From Clytia hemisphaerica (lineage: Eukaryota; Cnidaria; Hydrozoa; Leptothecata; Clytiidae), in NCBI GenBank assembly GCA_902728285.1, contig CACVBU010000975.1, positions 130,700-194,699 of the forward strand: a stretch of DNA of 64,000 bases, given 5' to 3'. Of the stretch, positions 36,908 to 49,900 are shown piece after piece. Below the pieces are notes generated by a model that was not told the origin of the DNA, did no database searches, and worked only from the letters and a program-made list of their open reading frames with translations. Both the position numbers and the translations under genes were made by a program. Within the stretch, counting starts at the first letter, position 1; every line of letters begins with the position of its first letter.

Positions 36908-39349
36908 TATATACACACTAGAAAAATGATCTCGCTGGAACTTTCTAAAATGCTTCTGGTCGGAATGAGATTCATCGGGTTTACAAGTCATCTAACGAAA
37001 ATTTTTTATAGAATTCCTAATACTGTATGAAACCGAAATTGATGAAAATCTAAATAAAAATCTTAAATTCATAAATATATCTTCCACTGTCAAGAAGTCA
37101 AAAACTCTGTTCTGAATCTATCATACTGCAATCAATGGACTCAAAAAAAATGAGTCTCGAAAGAAATCAAATCTCTGTGTGATCATGAGCTCTTCCGGTC
37201 ATTCACAAAAGACGTTGCTTGATCACGCAGTGCGTTAGCGTGGTGTAGAAAGTTGGACGAAAAACAACTGGTGATAAAAAACTAACATTTATAAGTAAAA
37301 TTATTAATTAGATTACTAGATTTAAGTTGATGTGATAACCTTACATTATAGATCTTCAAATCGTTGTAAGTAACCCTCGAGGAGAATGTAAGAACCTAAA
37401 AAAAACTCCTTAATTAGCGAAAATAATAAACTAAGGACTTCATATGATGCTGTAAGATTCGAATTTTTATTTCCCTGATTATTCTTATACTCTACGAAAC
37501 CTACTTTTTAGTCCATGAGATGAACTCTTGAACATATCTCTAGCGAAGATGATGTCACGCCCTATCCTTCAGGATGAGTATTCGTCCTTCTTCCTTTTTG
37601 AGAAAAAAAGTAAAGGACAGCATGAAATTCTAAAGAGGAAATGTTTTTGAAAAATATATCCCGAATATATCTGAAAATAACCAGACAACAAAAAGTGAAA
37701 TGAGTCGAAACCAAAATCCAAGAAAAAGCTAATTATGATCTTTCCCCTTCTTATAGTATTATCATAGAACTCCAATAAAATAATCTTGATGTGATCCCAG
37801 TGGTAAAAGATCCTGGAACATTAATTATTCACATAGATCAAAAATTTTCTTCTGATTATCTAAATTTTCACAAAAAGGAATCTCAAAAACTTGACTTGAC
37901 AAAAGAGCTGACAACTTATTCTTGTTTCAACAATTTTTAAGCAAATTCAAATAAGTTCGGAATATTTTAACGGTTTACAAGATTTGGTCAATTAAAACAA
38001 TCAAGACAAGATTGGTGAAATTCTTCCTTTGTCACTCGTCAACTCAGGAGCTTGGCAAAATCATGGTGTTCATCACAAGGAAGTTTCAAAGTCAATCTCT
38101 TTACAATCCATGCAAACCAAAATTCATAAAGTTTGAAATGAAATCAATAAGAGGAGGAGTTTGTCTACTTTATTTTCACCAAGCGATGACAGAGATGAAA
38201 ATATTATTAACAGGACAACACATAGAAACTGAACAACAAACAATCAGCAAAAAAATAACAAGACTCGAGCCAAACCTTCCAAACAAGGCTAAGAAAATAA
38301 TTTAGTCTAAAAACTAAATGAAAGAGGGCCTCCAAACTAATCAAATCCAATCAATTTCCTTATTTCAGCCAATTGATTTCCCAGTCACGATCTCTTTCTT
38401 GAGAACTAAAAAACAAAAATTGTTCCAAAAGTTTTCCAATATTTTTCCATTACTTAAGCTTGTTGACCTTTTTAAACCTTTTTTATCCCTTCACAAGTTA
38501 GAAGCTCATCCCCTTATAGTTACACACGAAACAATCGAAATCCAATTTGAACTGGACCAAAAGCAGGGGAGTAAAAGGGTTGAAAAATAATATATTTCAT
38601 TACGTGTAATGTTTACATCTTATAATCCATATCTCGTTACAGTAGATTATCGAACCCCAAAAAGGTCAAACATCACAAATAAAAGTTTAAGGCTATTTTT
38701 CTTGTTGTTCTGACAATTTGTTTAGATAAGAGGAAACTTTTTGATTAATTTTTGTTTTAACGACTCCCTCTGCTTATGATTGATATTGATATAGGGATTC
38801 GTACATTCTGATAGATGACAAAATGGTCATCCATATGCGACACTCCATTCATATCAACCTGATATTCAACAAATATCTTTCTTTTGTCACATCGTACTCC
38901 TTAAAATGACATGTCTGTAACTTACTTTATATTTCCAAGGGTGATTTGATGAATACCACAGACTTATTTGCGTAAAATTGGCATTTTTCTGATGTTTATT
39001 TTTGCGTTTCCAGAAAAATATTTTAGGGCCTCAAATTTTAATGGACCGGTCATTGTCCAAACTTGAAATTCCTCATTTCCTTCTTTTTGGACCACTAAAA
39101 CGCCCATAACTTTTCAATCTCGCCAACTTTTCGGCCTATCTGGCTTGTCGAGCCAATTGTCCTAAAATGGTCAAAATACTTAATTTATATTCTAGCCTGT
39201 ACAAACCTGTATATAAACCACACAAGTGGCCGAACTAGAACTTTGCAAATGATCTCAAATTATCCATATTTACCACCGTTCAAAATTTTAAGGTCATAGC
39301 AATTATCATAGCAATGGTCAATGCTTCCCCTACTTAGAAATACCAAAAA

Positions 39350-39610
39350 CACCATCTATGGATTGCTTAAGCTTATCTCTACCATCTTAAGGGCTAGGCG
39401 CATTCAATTTGCTGGTCATTGCCTTCGTGCGTCCACAGAAGTAATCTCTTTCTTGCTCTGGAAGCCAAGCATCTGGTTCAAAGGAAATTAACTTTCACTA
39501 ATGCAGTTAGCAGGGACACTGCGCTTACGCAATGCCATACGCGACTGCGATTCTTGGCGCGAGAGGGTGGAATCAATCATCTCGACCGTGGTCGAAAGTG
39601 ATGATGATGA
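39350..39610 (+). pseudogene. Remnant of a non-LTR retrotransposon reverse transcriptase C-terminus
   Basis: Read on the plus strand, the segment gives STILRARRIQFAGHC, then FLLWKPS. After a frame change it gives LRNAIRDCDSWRERV and ISTVVESDDDEV. This order (RARR-FAGHC, LLW, RDxDxWRxRV) is the typical tail of LINE-type reverse transcriptases in invertebrates. Stops and a frameshift show it is dead and truncated. Confidence 0.6.
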
Positions 39611-40006
39611 AGTATGAAAAAGAATTAGATGAGTCAGATTGTTTTGGCCCAGCTTCTTGTATAGTTAAAACAATGCTTAAAAATTGCTATCATGAAAAAA
39701 CCACTCTAAATAGAATTAGTCTAGTTACACTGACGTGGCTTTTCACCAAAATAGAGTTCTTACTTAAAGCGAATGGACTTTAAGCTAATTTTAAGCAAGT
39801 GTTTTCAAGTGTAACTCCGTCGTTTCTATTTATCTGGGAGAAGATAAAGGTCCTTTTTGTTGAAGTGTTTGAGAGATAACTTGTCTTCTTTCTCTCATTA
39901 TCTCCTCCAGAAAATACTGACTAGTTTTTGCTTACGGATAGACAAGCATTTGGATAGCCTGTGGACCGTAGATGAGATATAAAATGACCATGTTATTAAT
40001 GTCCAG

Positions 40007-40201
40007 CTAAACACTGGAAAAGTTCTTTCTTTTGTTAAGAATTGACGATGAGGAAACAACAACGAGGACTATTATTAAGATGAAGATAGCATACATTAAG
40101 ACAATACCATCGTTCATGACACTTGGCATATAAACGCTTCGATGGTACACAGGAGCTGAATGGTAAGAACCAATCAAATTTTGATCAGAATAATGTATTA
40201 A
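40007..40201 (-). CDS. Weak candidate terminal exon with one membrane segment
   Basis: The minus strand is open for 65 codons to a TAG at 40007-40009. The peptide has SYHSAPVYHRSVYMPS, then a strongly hydrophobic run (IVLMYAIFILIIVLVVV) and a short basic tail. This resembles the end of a single-pass or tetraspan protein. No convincing acceptor or neighbouring exon was found, so it may be chance. Confidence 0.2.
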   Translation of the reverse strand, partial: LIHYSDQNLIGSYHSAPVYHRSVYMPSVMNDGIVLMYAIFILIIVLVVVSSSSILNKRKNFSSV

Positions 40202-40501
40202 GCCTCTGGGATACTATTAGCTACACATTCGGCAAGCCTTGTCACCAATACGGTTTTCACTGACGCTATATACACCCTACCCCCACATTCAGAAGATAAT
40301 AGTATTTCGAAAGGCATACTACCGGCTATCAAGTAGTAAGTGTTGAGTCCGCACTCTTCTTGTCTTCTTCTCACCTTTAGACGTTTATAATGCGTGTAAT
40401 ACAGTAGTATATATAGGCGTTATATGGTACAGTCATTGTTACGGGATTTAGTTTGTATAAAATTGTTCCCTCCATTACTTTTATTTCAATTAAGTAGTCG
40501 T

Positions 40502-40693
40502 CTAGCTTGCTAGACTGGATATGAAAGAAATTCTATTGTGTGACACGTGAAGTAGCATTTCATTTTCAATATCTCCAAAGAAGACAATGACTACCAACTT
40601 CTTGTCAAAGATATCTTTGTAAGGTGTGTCCATCTTATAGACTCTCTCAAAGCCAATGGAACGTTTGGGTTCGGTAATACTTTTAAGACTGTA
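40502..40693 (-). CDS. Weak candidate exon, unknown
   Basis: Minus-strand frame that would start after an acceptor-like ATTACAG near 40694 and run to TAG at 40502-40504. The peptide includes EPKRSIGFERVYKMDTPY and KKLVVIVFFGDIENE and matches nothing I recognise. It abuts a G-run-ended repeat fragment (about 40694-40860, with GACCCTTACAGT motifs) that starts on its 5' side. Confidence 0.15.
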   Translation of the reverse strand, partial: YSLKSITEPKRSIGFERVYKMDTPYKDIFDKKLVVIVFFGDIENEMLLHVSHNRISFISSLAS

Positions 40694-41591
40694 ATTTCCC
40701 GGAGGGGGGGAGTAGGCACTCAATTTCTAAACGACTGCATGTGCCGCCAAAAAAATGACATTCAAAATAGGACCCTTACAGTGCAGCCCTTAAGCAGTGA
40801 AAATTTACCCTTACAGTACATTTTACCGAACCTCTCTGACCCTTACAGTATAGTTTGATTTCATACGAAAGTCAGGACTTAACGCAAAAGCAAAAGAATC
40901 AAAATTCATCTTAGAAGAATCTCAATTCTTAATAAGGTCAATAAATCACTCAGATATTAGTAATGCAAACTTAAGAAGTACTAAAACCGCTTGATGAACA
41001 TGTGAATTACTTCATAATCCAAACCAGCTTAAAATCAGTGTTATTTGAATTCAGCCTAGAATTTTATGCTCCTAAGCATTAAGACCATTTTCAGACGTCG
41101 TTCTAAACCGAACGGTTCCGAATCACCATGCTACCAACTGTCAAAAAAGACATTACAAAGCAAAAACAGATCGTAACGGTTTTTGCTCCACTAATTTCAT
41201 TAAAACGGAACTGCTTCGTTTCGTTGCCCCGAAACGTTCCGAAACCAATGCGGACGCTTCTTATTTGTGACAAATACCATACCGGAGCAAAGCGAAACCG
41301 TGACGTCTAAACATGGCGAACTTGAGACAATTTCTCTGAACTCGTGCTTTTCCCCTAACAGAGCCTGTCCAACTGAGCCATTCCTCCATTCGAGACAGAT
41401 TGTAAAAGATATCTCTTGAGTTTGACATTCCAACAGACCTTAAAAAAACAGCAGCTGATGAAGATCTAGAGAGGTTTTGCGCAAAAAGTACGTTTTTGAG
41501 AAATTCTGGTGGATTTGATTTCGCAATTTTGGTCAAGACAGTCTCTAGAATTGCTAGATTTATTTTCGATCCGGCTAGGTTTATAACTAGT

Positions 41592-42975
41592 GGGGGGCGT
41601 ACGGGACTTCGTAATACCGATATACCGATCACTTTTTCTCTCAATTACCGATATACCGATAATTTTTTCGTTCAAATACCGATACCGATCAATTTTTCCC
41701 CATTTTTTAGGTACTCGTCCCCCGGAGATTGGAAAAAGTTTGACCTTTTTTAGGGGAAATTTTCAGAGAAAGTTTTTTCAGAGTAAATTTTTGCTCTAAG
41801 CAAGCTCAAAGTTAGCGAGAATAAGGTCACAAAAAGTGAAGAAAGCATAAAATTTCATGTCGCAGAGAGTTTGCTTTGTAATCTTGGTGCCGAAGGCGAA
41901 AATTTTGATCTAAGAAATATCAAACAGCTTAAAGGAGGCCTTAAAAAGGTCAAAGGTAGCCAGAAAAAGGCACATTCTGTTGGGAAAACTTTGACCTTTT
42001 TGGTCAATTATTTGTTTCTTTGGTGGGGGCGATCAATTACAGTTTAGGGTAATTTCAAGATTTTGGCGTTCAAAAAAGCTCAACTTGGGGAGGCGTGGCC
42101 CCCTGTCAAAACGCCAATGGATCGAAAATGGGGGCTTATCAAAGAGTAGAACGTCAATTTAGAGAGCGTCAACTGTATTCAAGGCAGAAAAATGGTCATT
42201 CACGTGTCAAGCAGACCCCTGGCAGAGCCTCTTGCCTTATCAAAATTGCAGCAATGATTTTTCAAATCGCCGCCCCTGAGTGTTCCTTAATTTGTACTAA
42301 TTTACGTATAAGGGAGGGATTATTTAGTAGATCAGCGCTCAGAACATATCGTTCATATAATCGAATAGTAAAGGAGGCTATGGCCAAATAGAAAATTTTT
42401 GAAAGTCAACCAAATAACATAAACTCTAAAAACGCCATGAATTTGATACTTATCAAGAAGATATCGAAGAAGCTAGTGCGAGCGAAGCGAGAAAAAAAAT
42501 TAAATTTTTTTGTTTTAAATTTTTTGTTCGCCAAATACACTCTTCTCGAGAAAGCATTGCTGGCCTCGTTCGCAAGCAGAATAATTATTCAACATTAAAT
42601 TTACATGTCAAATGACGTTGAGTTACTTAGGCAACAATATTTGAAAACGAGGCCTGCAATGCTTATTTATGCATCTCGAAAAGAATGTATTGGAAGATTG
42701 TGAAAGAACTTTATTGCGAGCGAAGCGAGCGAAAAAAATTGCAAGATTTTAAAATTTATCTCACATAATTTGGTTTTGGGGCGCAATGGCTCATGATCTT
42801 TGATACCGATGGTTGACCGAAAATACCGAAATACCGACATAAAAATGGGTCTTTTACCGATACCGAGATGATTTTGAAATACTGAGTACCGATCATTTTT
42901 TTCCTGTAATACCGATTTACCGATCTAAAAAAAGGCCAATACCGATGTACCGATATCCCGTACGCCCCCCCCCCC
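41592..42975. mobile_element. 1.4-kb element with G/C-run inverted ends and TACCGAT arrays
   Basis: A perfect 15-bp inverted pair, GGGGGGCGTACGGGA (41592-41606) and TCCCGTACGCCCCCC (42956-42970), bounds the element. Next to each end is a cluster of direct TACCGAT motifs (about 41618-41690 and 42800-42955) in the same orientation. TAACTA is seen just outside both ends, a possible 6-bp target duplication. The interior contains a second hairpin element (42531-42693) and two GAGCGAAGCGAG copies (42479-42490, 42719-42730). Short open frames are present, but no transposase is recognised. Confidence 0.7.
42531..42693. mobile_element. Hairpin MITE nested in the TACCGAT element
   Basis: Arms CCAAATACACTCTTCTCGAG and AAGCATTGCTGGCCTCGTT pair with AACGAGGCCTGCAATGCTT and CTCGAAAAGAATGTATTGG. 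About 160 bp, non-coding. Confidence 0.65.
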
Positions 42976-43598
42976 TAACTACTGAACGAGACAAATAAAC
43001 AGGCAAACGAGCACCTCCCTCTCAGACAGTGTAAACTTGGAAATACGCATGTGCATAGAAAGAGCACCATAAAAACGCCCATTAACGGGCGGGAAGAATT
43101 AGTTGTTTTGCTTGATCTCACATTGAGCATTTTTCTGTTCATTTTGCTATTGTATTTATGAGTTTTAATTATAAACAAATCTAAACAATGTTTTATCATA
43201 CTGAAAATCTCGGCTAGAATTTTTTTTCAAAATTTTGATGAAAATTTAAGATTTTCTTTTTTGAAATTGAAAATCATAGTATTTGATTACTGTATTGATT
43301 TGTTTTTGTTTACTGCTGCATGTGGAAAGATACGAGGTGGATAGATACAATAATTATTATAATGAACTGTTGAAAATTGATCTAAGGTAAACTCAAAGTT
43401 GAAATTCAGTAAAGTCTGGAATTCTAGAGGGGATATTGTTTTGACAATGGGTCACTAAACGTAGACAAAAATTCATACTGGAGAGTAAAACTTCATGAAT
43501 TATCTTATGAGTGGATAATAATAGTGTCATAAAAATCTACTCTCCCACACAAATTTTGGACCCTTCTTGTCTAGGTTAATGCTAAAGGTTGTCTTCTT

Positions 43599-43839
43599 AC
43601 ATCCCTGTCTCAAACCTCCAGTTTTTTCCTTAGTGAGGATAAAAATTCTATTGTTTAAAAATCCATTGGACTGATTTTGGAGTGCAACTTTTAAACATTG
43701 AATTTCGAGTGGAAACCCGTTCAAAACCCGTTCAACCCGTTGGGGTTGAAATTCCAGGGTATTTTCCCATCGGGGACAAAGATTTTGCCAAGTTTTCCAT
43801 TTGATCTGGGGTCCCAGCGGGTCTGTGACACAGGGGTGC
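43599..43839. mobile_element. ACACCCCTG-ended MITE, copy B, 6-bp target duplication
   Basis: Left end ACATCCCTGTCTCA, right end GGGTCTGTGACACAGGGGTG. CTTCTT flanks both sides (43593-43598 and 43840-43845). The interior shares CATTGAATTTCGAGTGG and TTTTCCCATCGGGGACAAA-type phrases with the copies at 12901 and 56411. It lies about 90 bp upstream of the acidic SGNH gene's start codon, so it could affect that promoter or 5' UTR. Confidence 0.75.
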
Positions 43840-43931
43840 CTTCTTTAAAGGTATTACACAGTGTTTTTCCTTGAAAAAGCCCATTATCTCAACTTGTTTC
43901 ATGATTTCATTAAACAGGATTGACGTTAAAC

Positions 43932-46900
43932 ATGTACACACTGCAAGGACTTGCATTACTGGTGATTCTGATACCATGCATCGCATGCATTCAAATCGAA
44001 GATAATCGACAGCACAGTGAAGGAGTGCAATCAATACCTTATTTAGATGACGTTGTCTCTTACCTTATGGACCCTCACACGGAATTCGATGATGGTGATG
44101 AATCGGAATTCGATTCTGTTGGACACAACGAGAAAGAAACATCCTCTAATGAGGAATCACCAGGAATGATGGATGGTGAAATGGAGAAGGCGAAAGAGGA
44201 GAAGAAAAGTAAAATCGAATCGGTTGATGAAGATGATAATCTGTTCACAGGTAAGCAAAATGTTCAGAAATTGAAATATCAGACTACTTCATCGTGTGAA
44301 ATTCATCAAAACTTTCGTGAAAAGCATAAAAGTCAATGCGGATACCACCTTATTTTCAAAAATTTTGCCAGGATACTTCAACGTTAAGCCACATGGTTTT
44401 ATTTCTGTGTCCTTATGCTTTCACATCAAATTGATAATGCGGTGTTATTGAGGGGATACATATTGAAGAGTAAATATTGTTTGAAACTATCATTTTATTT
44501 TGAATAAATATCCGCATTAATTTTGATATATCTCGATAGATTGAAATTCTACACTAACCCGATATCCCATTCGGATGGGAGAATTCCTCCTTTTAACAAA
44601 ACCTATCAAGACTGATAATCTCAACTTTTGCAGTGAACAGAGAGACGGAGAAATTTCATCATCGTGACAAAATCTACAAAAACTTTTAGATTTTAACCAC
44701 TTACAAAAACAATATATGTAACTAACATATTTTCATCTCCAGGAATGAAACTGGCCAACATCAACCGTGACTTATTGACAGTACGTGACAAAATTACACG
44801 ACATCTTGACGACACTGCTAATAAATTAACGACAAATAACGACAATACCGATCCGTACGACTCCAAAGTATCCGACAAAGACCAGAATCTTCAAGTGACG
44901 AAAAATTTGATCGGTTTATTATATGACTTCAAAGGGAAGAAACACAAAAGACCACGTAATTTAAATTATTCTTCATGCAATAAAAAAATCCGAGCTTTGT
45001 CTTGTTTTCCGGACTACATTATTAATCTAATTCTTAGACTATGCTATATAGTCTAAGACAAATCACTTCACTATCTAAGAAATAGGCCCAAAGCCGAAGA
45101 AAATTCGCAAACGGGCATTTTGCCGAAAAGAGTTTTTTCCGTAAACCGCCATAACGCCATGCCGCCATATTTTCCCGCCTTTGCTATCACTGTAACGGAA
45201 GATAACATCGTCTATCTAATTCTTAGAAATAAGAACAGTTACAAGCTGAACAGTAAGATAATAATTCGTTAAAACGTGAAAAAGGGCTGACGTGTTTGTG
45301 GTATAGGGGGATTTGAAACCAATAGAACAAAACGAATGAAAGGTCATCTGTTTGAACCATCCATGTTATCATTTGAGAATTACTGAGAAAAAAAACAGCA
45401 AAGGTTATTGTGACTGACAATGAAAGGTAAATCGAACGAGGTTGCAAATCCTGGTGCAGATATTTCAATGTTTTCATTTCATTTTCTCTTTCAGATACTG
45501 GAGATGACGATTTGATGGACCTCGATGGCTCCAAGAAAGATGACATCAAACCAATCATCTCCAAAGCCAAAGGTAAGGATATTTGGATATTTTGATAATG
45601 TGTTAGAATTGAAGATGTATAAGATGTGGTTCACAGAGAATATGTATACTGATTTTGCAGCCCGGGGGGGGGGGTACTAGGGTTGGCGAATAAGGGGTAT
45701 GTGCGGACGGGACCTCCGAAAACCGACCCTTAGAGAGACTGATTTTTGCTGAAAAGGTGACCCTTAGAGAGACTTTTTGAATTTCTTTTTACGATTTTTG
45801 AAAAAAGTCATACCCTTAGAGAGAGTTTATTACAATTCTTTCTCTGGAAATCAAAAAATTTCCTAAAAATCCTGAATTTTCCGACCCTTAGAGAGACTAA
45901 TTTAAAACTTTCTGATTTTTCCGACCCTTAGAGAAACTTTGAAAGGTGAAAAAACCGACCCTTACCGTCCGCACATACCCATCATACATTTTTACCTAAG
46001 TACCCCCCCCCCCGGATTTTGCAGTTATATAAAAATAAGCATGCTTAAAGGGTTAACAGTTGACACAGTTGATAGAGCAATTAATGTTTGTCAACTAAGT
46101 TAAAACAAAGCTCTGGCGATGCATAAAGATCTTTAATTAAATAGTACAACCATCCTATCTAAACATGGTTTCATGGTGAAACTCAACTCATAGATTTTTA
46201 TCCAAATATCTTCACTCAAGAACCTTTCTTAAAGAGAGGTTTTGTTGGTTTTTGTTGTTTTTTCTAGTTTGATGAAATTTCTTCCTTTAAAGAATATAGT
46301 TATGCAAAGCAAAATATGCATTTAATCTTTGTTCCGATGAATGATCAATCTGATTTGTTTTTCAGGAGACAAAGAGAAGATTGACGTCACAGTCAATGTT
46401 AACATCAATGGAATTCCAAAAACCAAGAAAAAGAAATCCAAAGTCGAAACATCAACTACGTCATCAAAGAAATCTGACACACCTACCAAAACATTAAACT
46501 CGACAAAAGAAGAAGAAGAACCTGCGGACAAAAGAAGTATCGTTCGCGCTAATAAGGTATTGTGCTCGCTTTGCTGCAAAATCGTATTTGTCAACTACAG
46601 TTGACGCTCTCTAATTCTACGTTCTCCTATTCGATACACTCCCTTATTCGATGAAAATCCAATTCCCCTTGAAGATCAAATTATAGAGCGTCAACTGTAG
46701 CTATTTTGTCAACCTTGAAAACCTAAAATGCTTAAAACTAGGGCATCCTAAATCTATATCACAATCTATGGTTACACATTTTCATAATTTACCCCTTTTA
46801 GCCTCAACTAGAAAGAAACTTCAGTGACTGCCAGTAGCTGTCTGCCTATATCTTCAATGTCATGATTTGGTAAAAAGCGAATGAAGACAGACGATCTGGC

Positions 46901-49900
46901 TACTTGTGTCTTCTTTGAAGACGGGGTCAATTACGCCAGCCTGCTCATATTTTTCCCAACCAAAACTCTTCATTGAATCATATATACAAGTTTGTACACG
47001 TAGTAAATATCTTCACTCATGGAAAACGTCTTTTTCTCCTCTCATAGGTATCGCCAACTATTACATCCAACAACAACAAGCTATCGAAGGTGACAGGAGG
47101 TGTCCAAGCAGACAACGATAATGATGGTGATGATGATAATGATGATGACGAGGATGACGAAAAAGATGTCGAGAAAACCAGTGAAAATAAACGACATGAG
47201 GGAACCGAAGCTAAGACTAAGGTATATAAGATTGATCATAAAAATTTTTATCTAGAGCTAAATATGGTAGGCCACTAATGGAACTGGACTATATGGCCGG
47301 GAAAAAACATTGCCAGTTAATTTGTACCATTTGCGTTCGTTTTTTTTTTGACTGGAATGTGAAATCCCCTTATAATGTTACCGTATGACTGTGAGAATTA
47401 CAAGTGAATGTACCTTTGCTAGGACCAACTCATTCAAAGCCAAAAGTGAAAGCGAAAACCTTCGAATCACTTTTTCATATACTTTAAAGGGTTTTTACCA
47501 GCTGAACTACTCAAATTCGATCAAACAGTAATTTCTTCTACATAGGTGAGCAGTACATTAGCACATTTGAAGGACGTTAAAGCACCACCAGCTTTGGTCA
47601 ATCAATTGAAGAAGAAAATACAAGAAGAAGAGAAAGAGAATGACTCAACATCGGAAGGAGATGATGATGACGATGATGATGAAGATGATACGTCGGGATC
47701 GGGACATGTTGAAACTGCACCGATGATGATGGCGACGGATAAGAAAAACGATGTCAAAGGTTACAAACATTTTAACAAATAACATCTCTGTATCAGTGGC
47801 TCCTATGAGGATTTTTTAGTTAGTTAGGATTTAATAAAGAAGTTTTATGTTAACGGTAAAGGAATAAGGTTGCCACCTCTCTTGTCAAAGACCAAGGTTT
47901 TTTTGGTAAAAATTGCGTTCTTGGTTGGAATGTGAAGTCAGTGTAGTTCTGGAGAAGAATTTTTAAGGTATTTTTCTCTCAAACTCTCAATTATTTGGCC
48001 GCTTTATCCAGTGGGGAGATGCAATGAAGTAAACGGAAGACTGGAAACGAATCTTCAATTTCTTATTTTTCCCTCTTTAGGAGAGAATGCTGGATTGATT
48101 GGTTCAAAACTTACAACTGAGGAAAATACAGAAAAACTTGGAAATAATGTCCACCCAGACTTTAAGAACAGCTCACTTTCAGCTGGTAAGGGAATCGTAA
48201 TAATACGTAAATACTATTTTTTTCCTTATTAACAACCAAACCAGCCCTGAGACAAGCCAATAACTATCTTTGAAAATGAAAAGCCTGTTAGATATGCAGA
48301 AAAGGACAGCCTCTGACCCAATAAGGTTAAATGCTAACTCCAGCCCTAAGTCAAAAATCGGCGAACTGCTTATAAAAACGTGCAGATTAAAACGAAAATC
48401 ATAAAATCAAAGTAGCATAGCTTAGATGATATCGATCCAATATGAAGTTAAATCTATACTCAAAATATTGACAATTTCCTTCATTCAGCCACGAATGCTC
48501 AAGAGCCAAGTGAAAACGGAGAAGCAGCTACATTGAAAAAATCTGAATCGACCAAACAATTTGCTCCAAAGCCAACCAAAGACATGTCATTAGAAGAAGT
48601 CGGTAAACACATCAAGAAATGGCAAGAAAACAAGAAAAGCGAAGATGTGGATGTCGAATCTGATGAAGGCACCACAAGGAGTTGGAAAGAAGAAAAACAA
48701 AAACTTGTCCGGAAATTGAAGAATCCGTTGATGGAGGGAGTTGACGAAGAAGGTGGAGATGTAGAAAACGAAGGAGCTGAAGAAGCCAGTGATATCACCA
48801 AAAGTGCTGACGATGCATTTACCAAAGTTGTTGATACGGTCACCACATCCGCACATGTACAGAAATTGAAAAAATCGCAAGAAAAAGATGTAAAAGAGGT
48901 ATAGAAAATATTTTTTCTTAATTATTTCCGGACAGAAGAAGTTTTCGTGCGTTTTTTGATGAAACTTCAGCATGCGAGACTCCATGCGATATATAGTTTG
49001 GCCCCTATATGGTCCACAACCAACGAGTAGAAGAAGGATTAAAGCAACGATGTAAAAATAATAGATAACCAACTACCTCTAGAAGGCACTTCTCCCAAGA
49101 GAACAACCATTGTTTTCCTATTGAAATGAGCACTCCTTTAAAAAGCTCTGTGTGCAGTGCGTGTTATGCTTTTAGCTAGATTTTGACACACTTTTTGACA
49201 TCCACTGAATTGATAGAAAATTTGAATTGTTATTTACTGCAAATTTTGGAATTGTTTTCAAAAGATAAAGGTACCAATCTTTAGACAAATTGACTACGGA
49301 TCGGCCTGATACCACTTAATCATCTGGATAAATAAACGCTCATAAAATGCTGTTATCTGAAAAATATATGTGTGATTTGAAGTGCGATACCTCACGAATG
49401 AAAAGTGCATGAAGGTTGCCTGATACAAAATAAACAGATGAATGTGTATAGAACAATAATATCTAATTAAAAAATTCCTTCTGTGAGGCTGCCTATAGGA
49501 AAATACACTTTTTCTAACCCAAATTTTGGAAAAATATACATCACGTGATCGATTCTGTCCAATAGAAGGTTGCAAATGAAGGAAGTTTTTATTTAATTGC
49601 ACTTTTTACGATGCAAAATGTCATTAATATTTTTACAACCGTAACACGGATGTTTTTCGAGAATCAAGGCAAGTTGGTTATCTATTATTTTTACATCGTT
49701 GATTAAAGGATAGGATCGGAACCTATGGATATATTATCGACCGCCCTGAAGGCGGTCCCACCAGTTTTGTATACGGTGAAAAATCTCATTTGCTCGAAAT
49801 CGGTAGGCCAATTGTCGCATATGAGTGCAATACTGAGGAGATAATAACAATTTCGATTACCTCCGTAATATATTAACCGCGTGACCAAATTTAATAAAAC

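Larger units (their letters stand above)
33416..43931. other. 10-kb interval dominated by repeats, no clear gene
   Basis: Apart from listed elements (35318-35607, 36744-36907, 39350-39610, 41592-42975, 43599-43839) and two weak exon candidates (40007-40201, 40502-40693), the sequence is AT-rich with many short chance frames. The frames at 38012-38305 and 38318-38590 show no domain, signal peptide or splice context and are not called. Confidence 0.5.

Noticed and set aside
38012..38590. Two consecutive plus-strand frames of 97 and 90 codons
   Set aside because: No domain, no signal peptide, low-complexity AT-rich composition, and no matching splice signals.
41261..42391. Frames of 127 and 98 codons around the TACCGAT element
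   Set aside because: The first crosses sequence with no recognisable domain, and the second is inside the transposable element; neither resembles a transposase.
48590..49072. 160-codon minus-strand frame
   Set aside because: It is antisense to exon 8 of the SGNH gene and its intron; the plus-strand exon has better phase, splice sites and composition.
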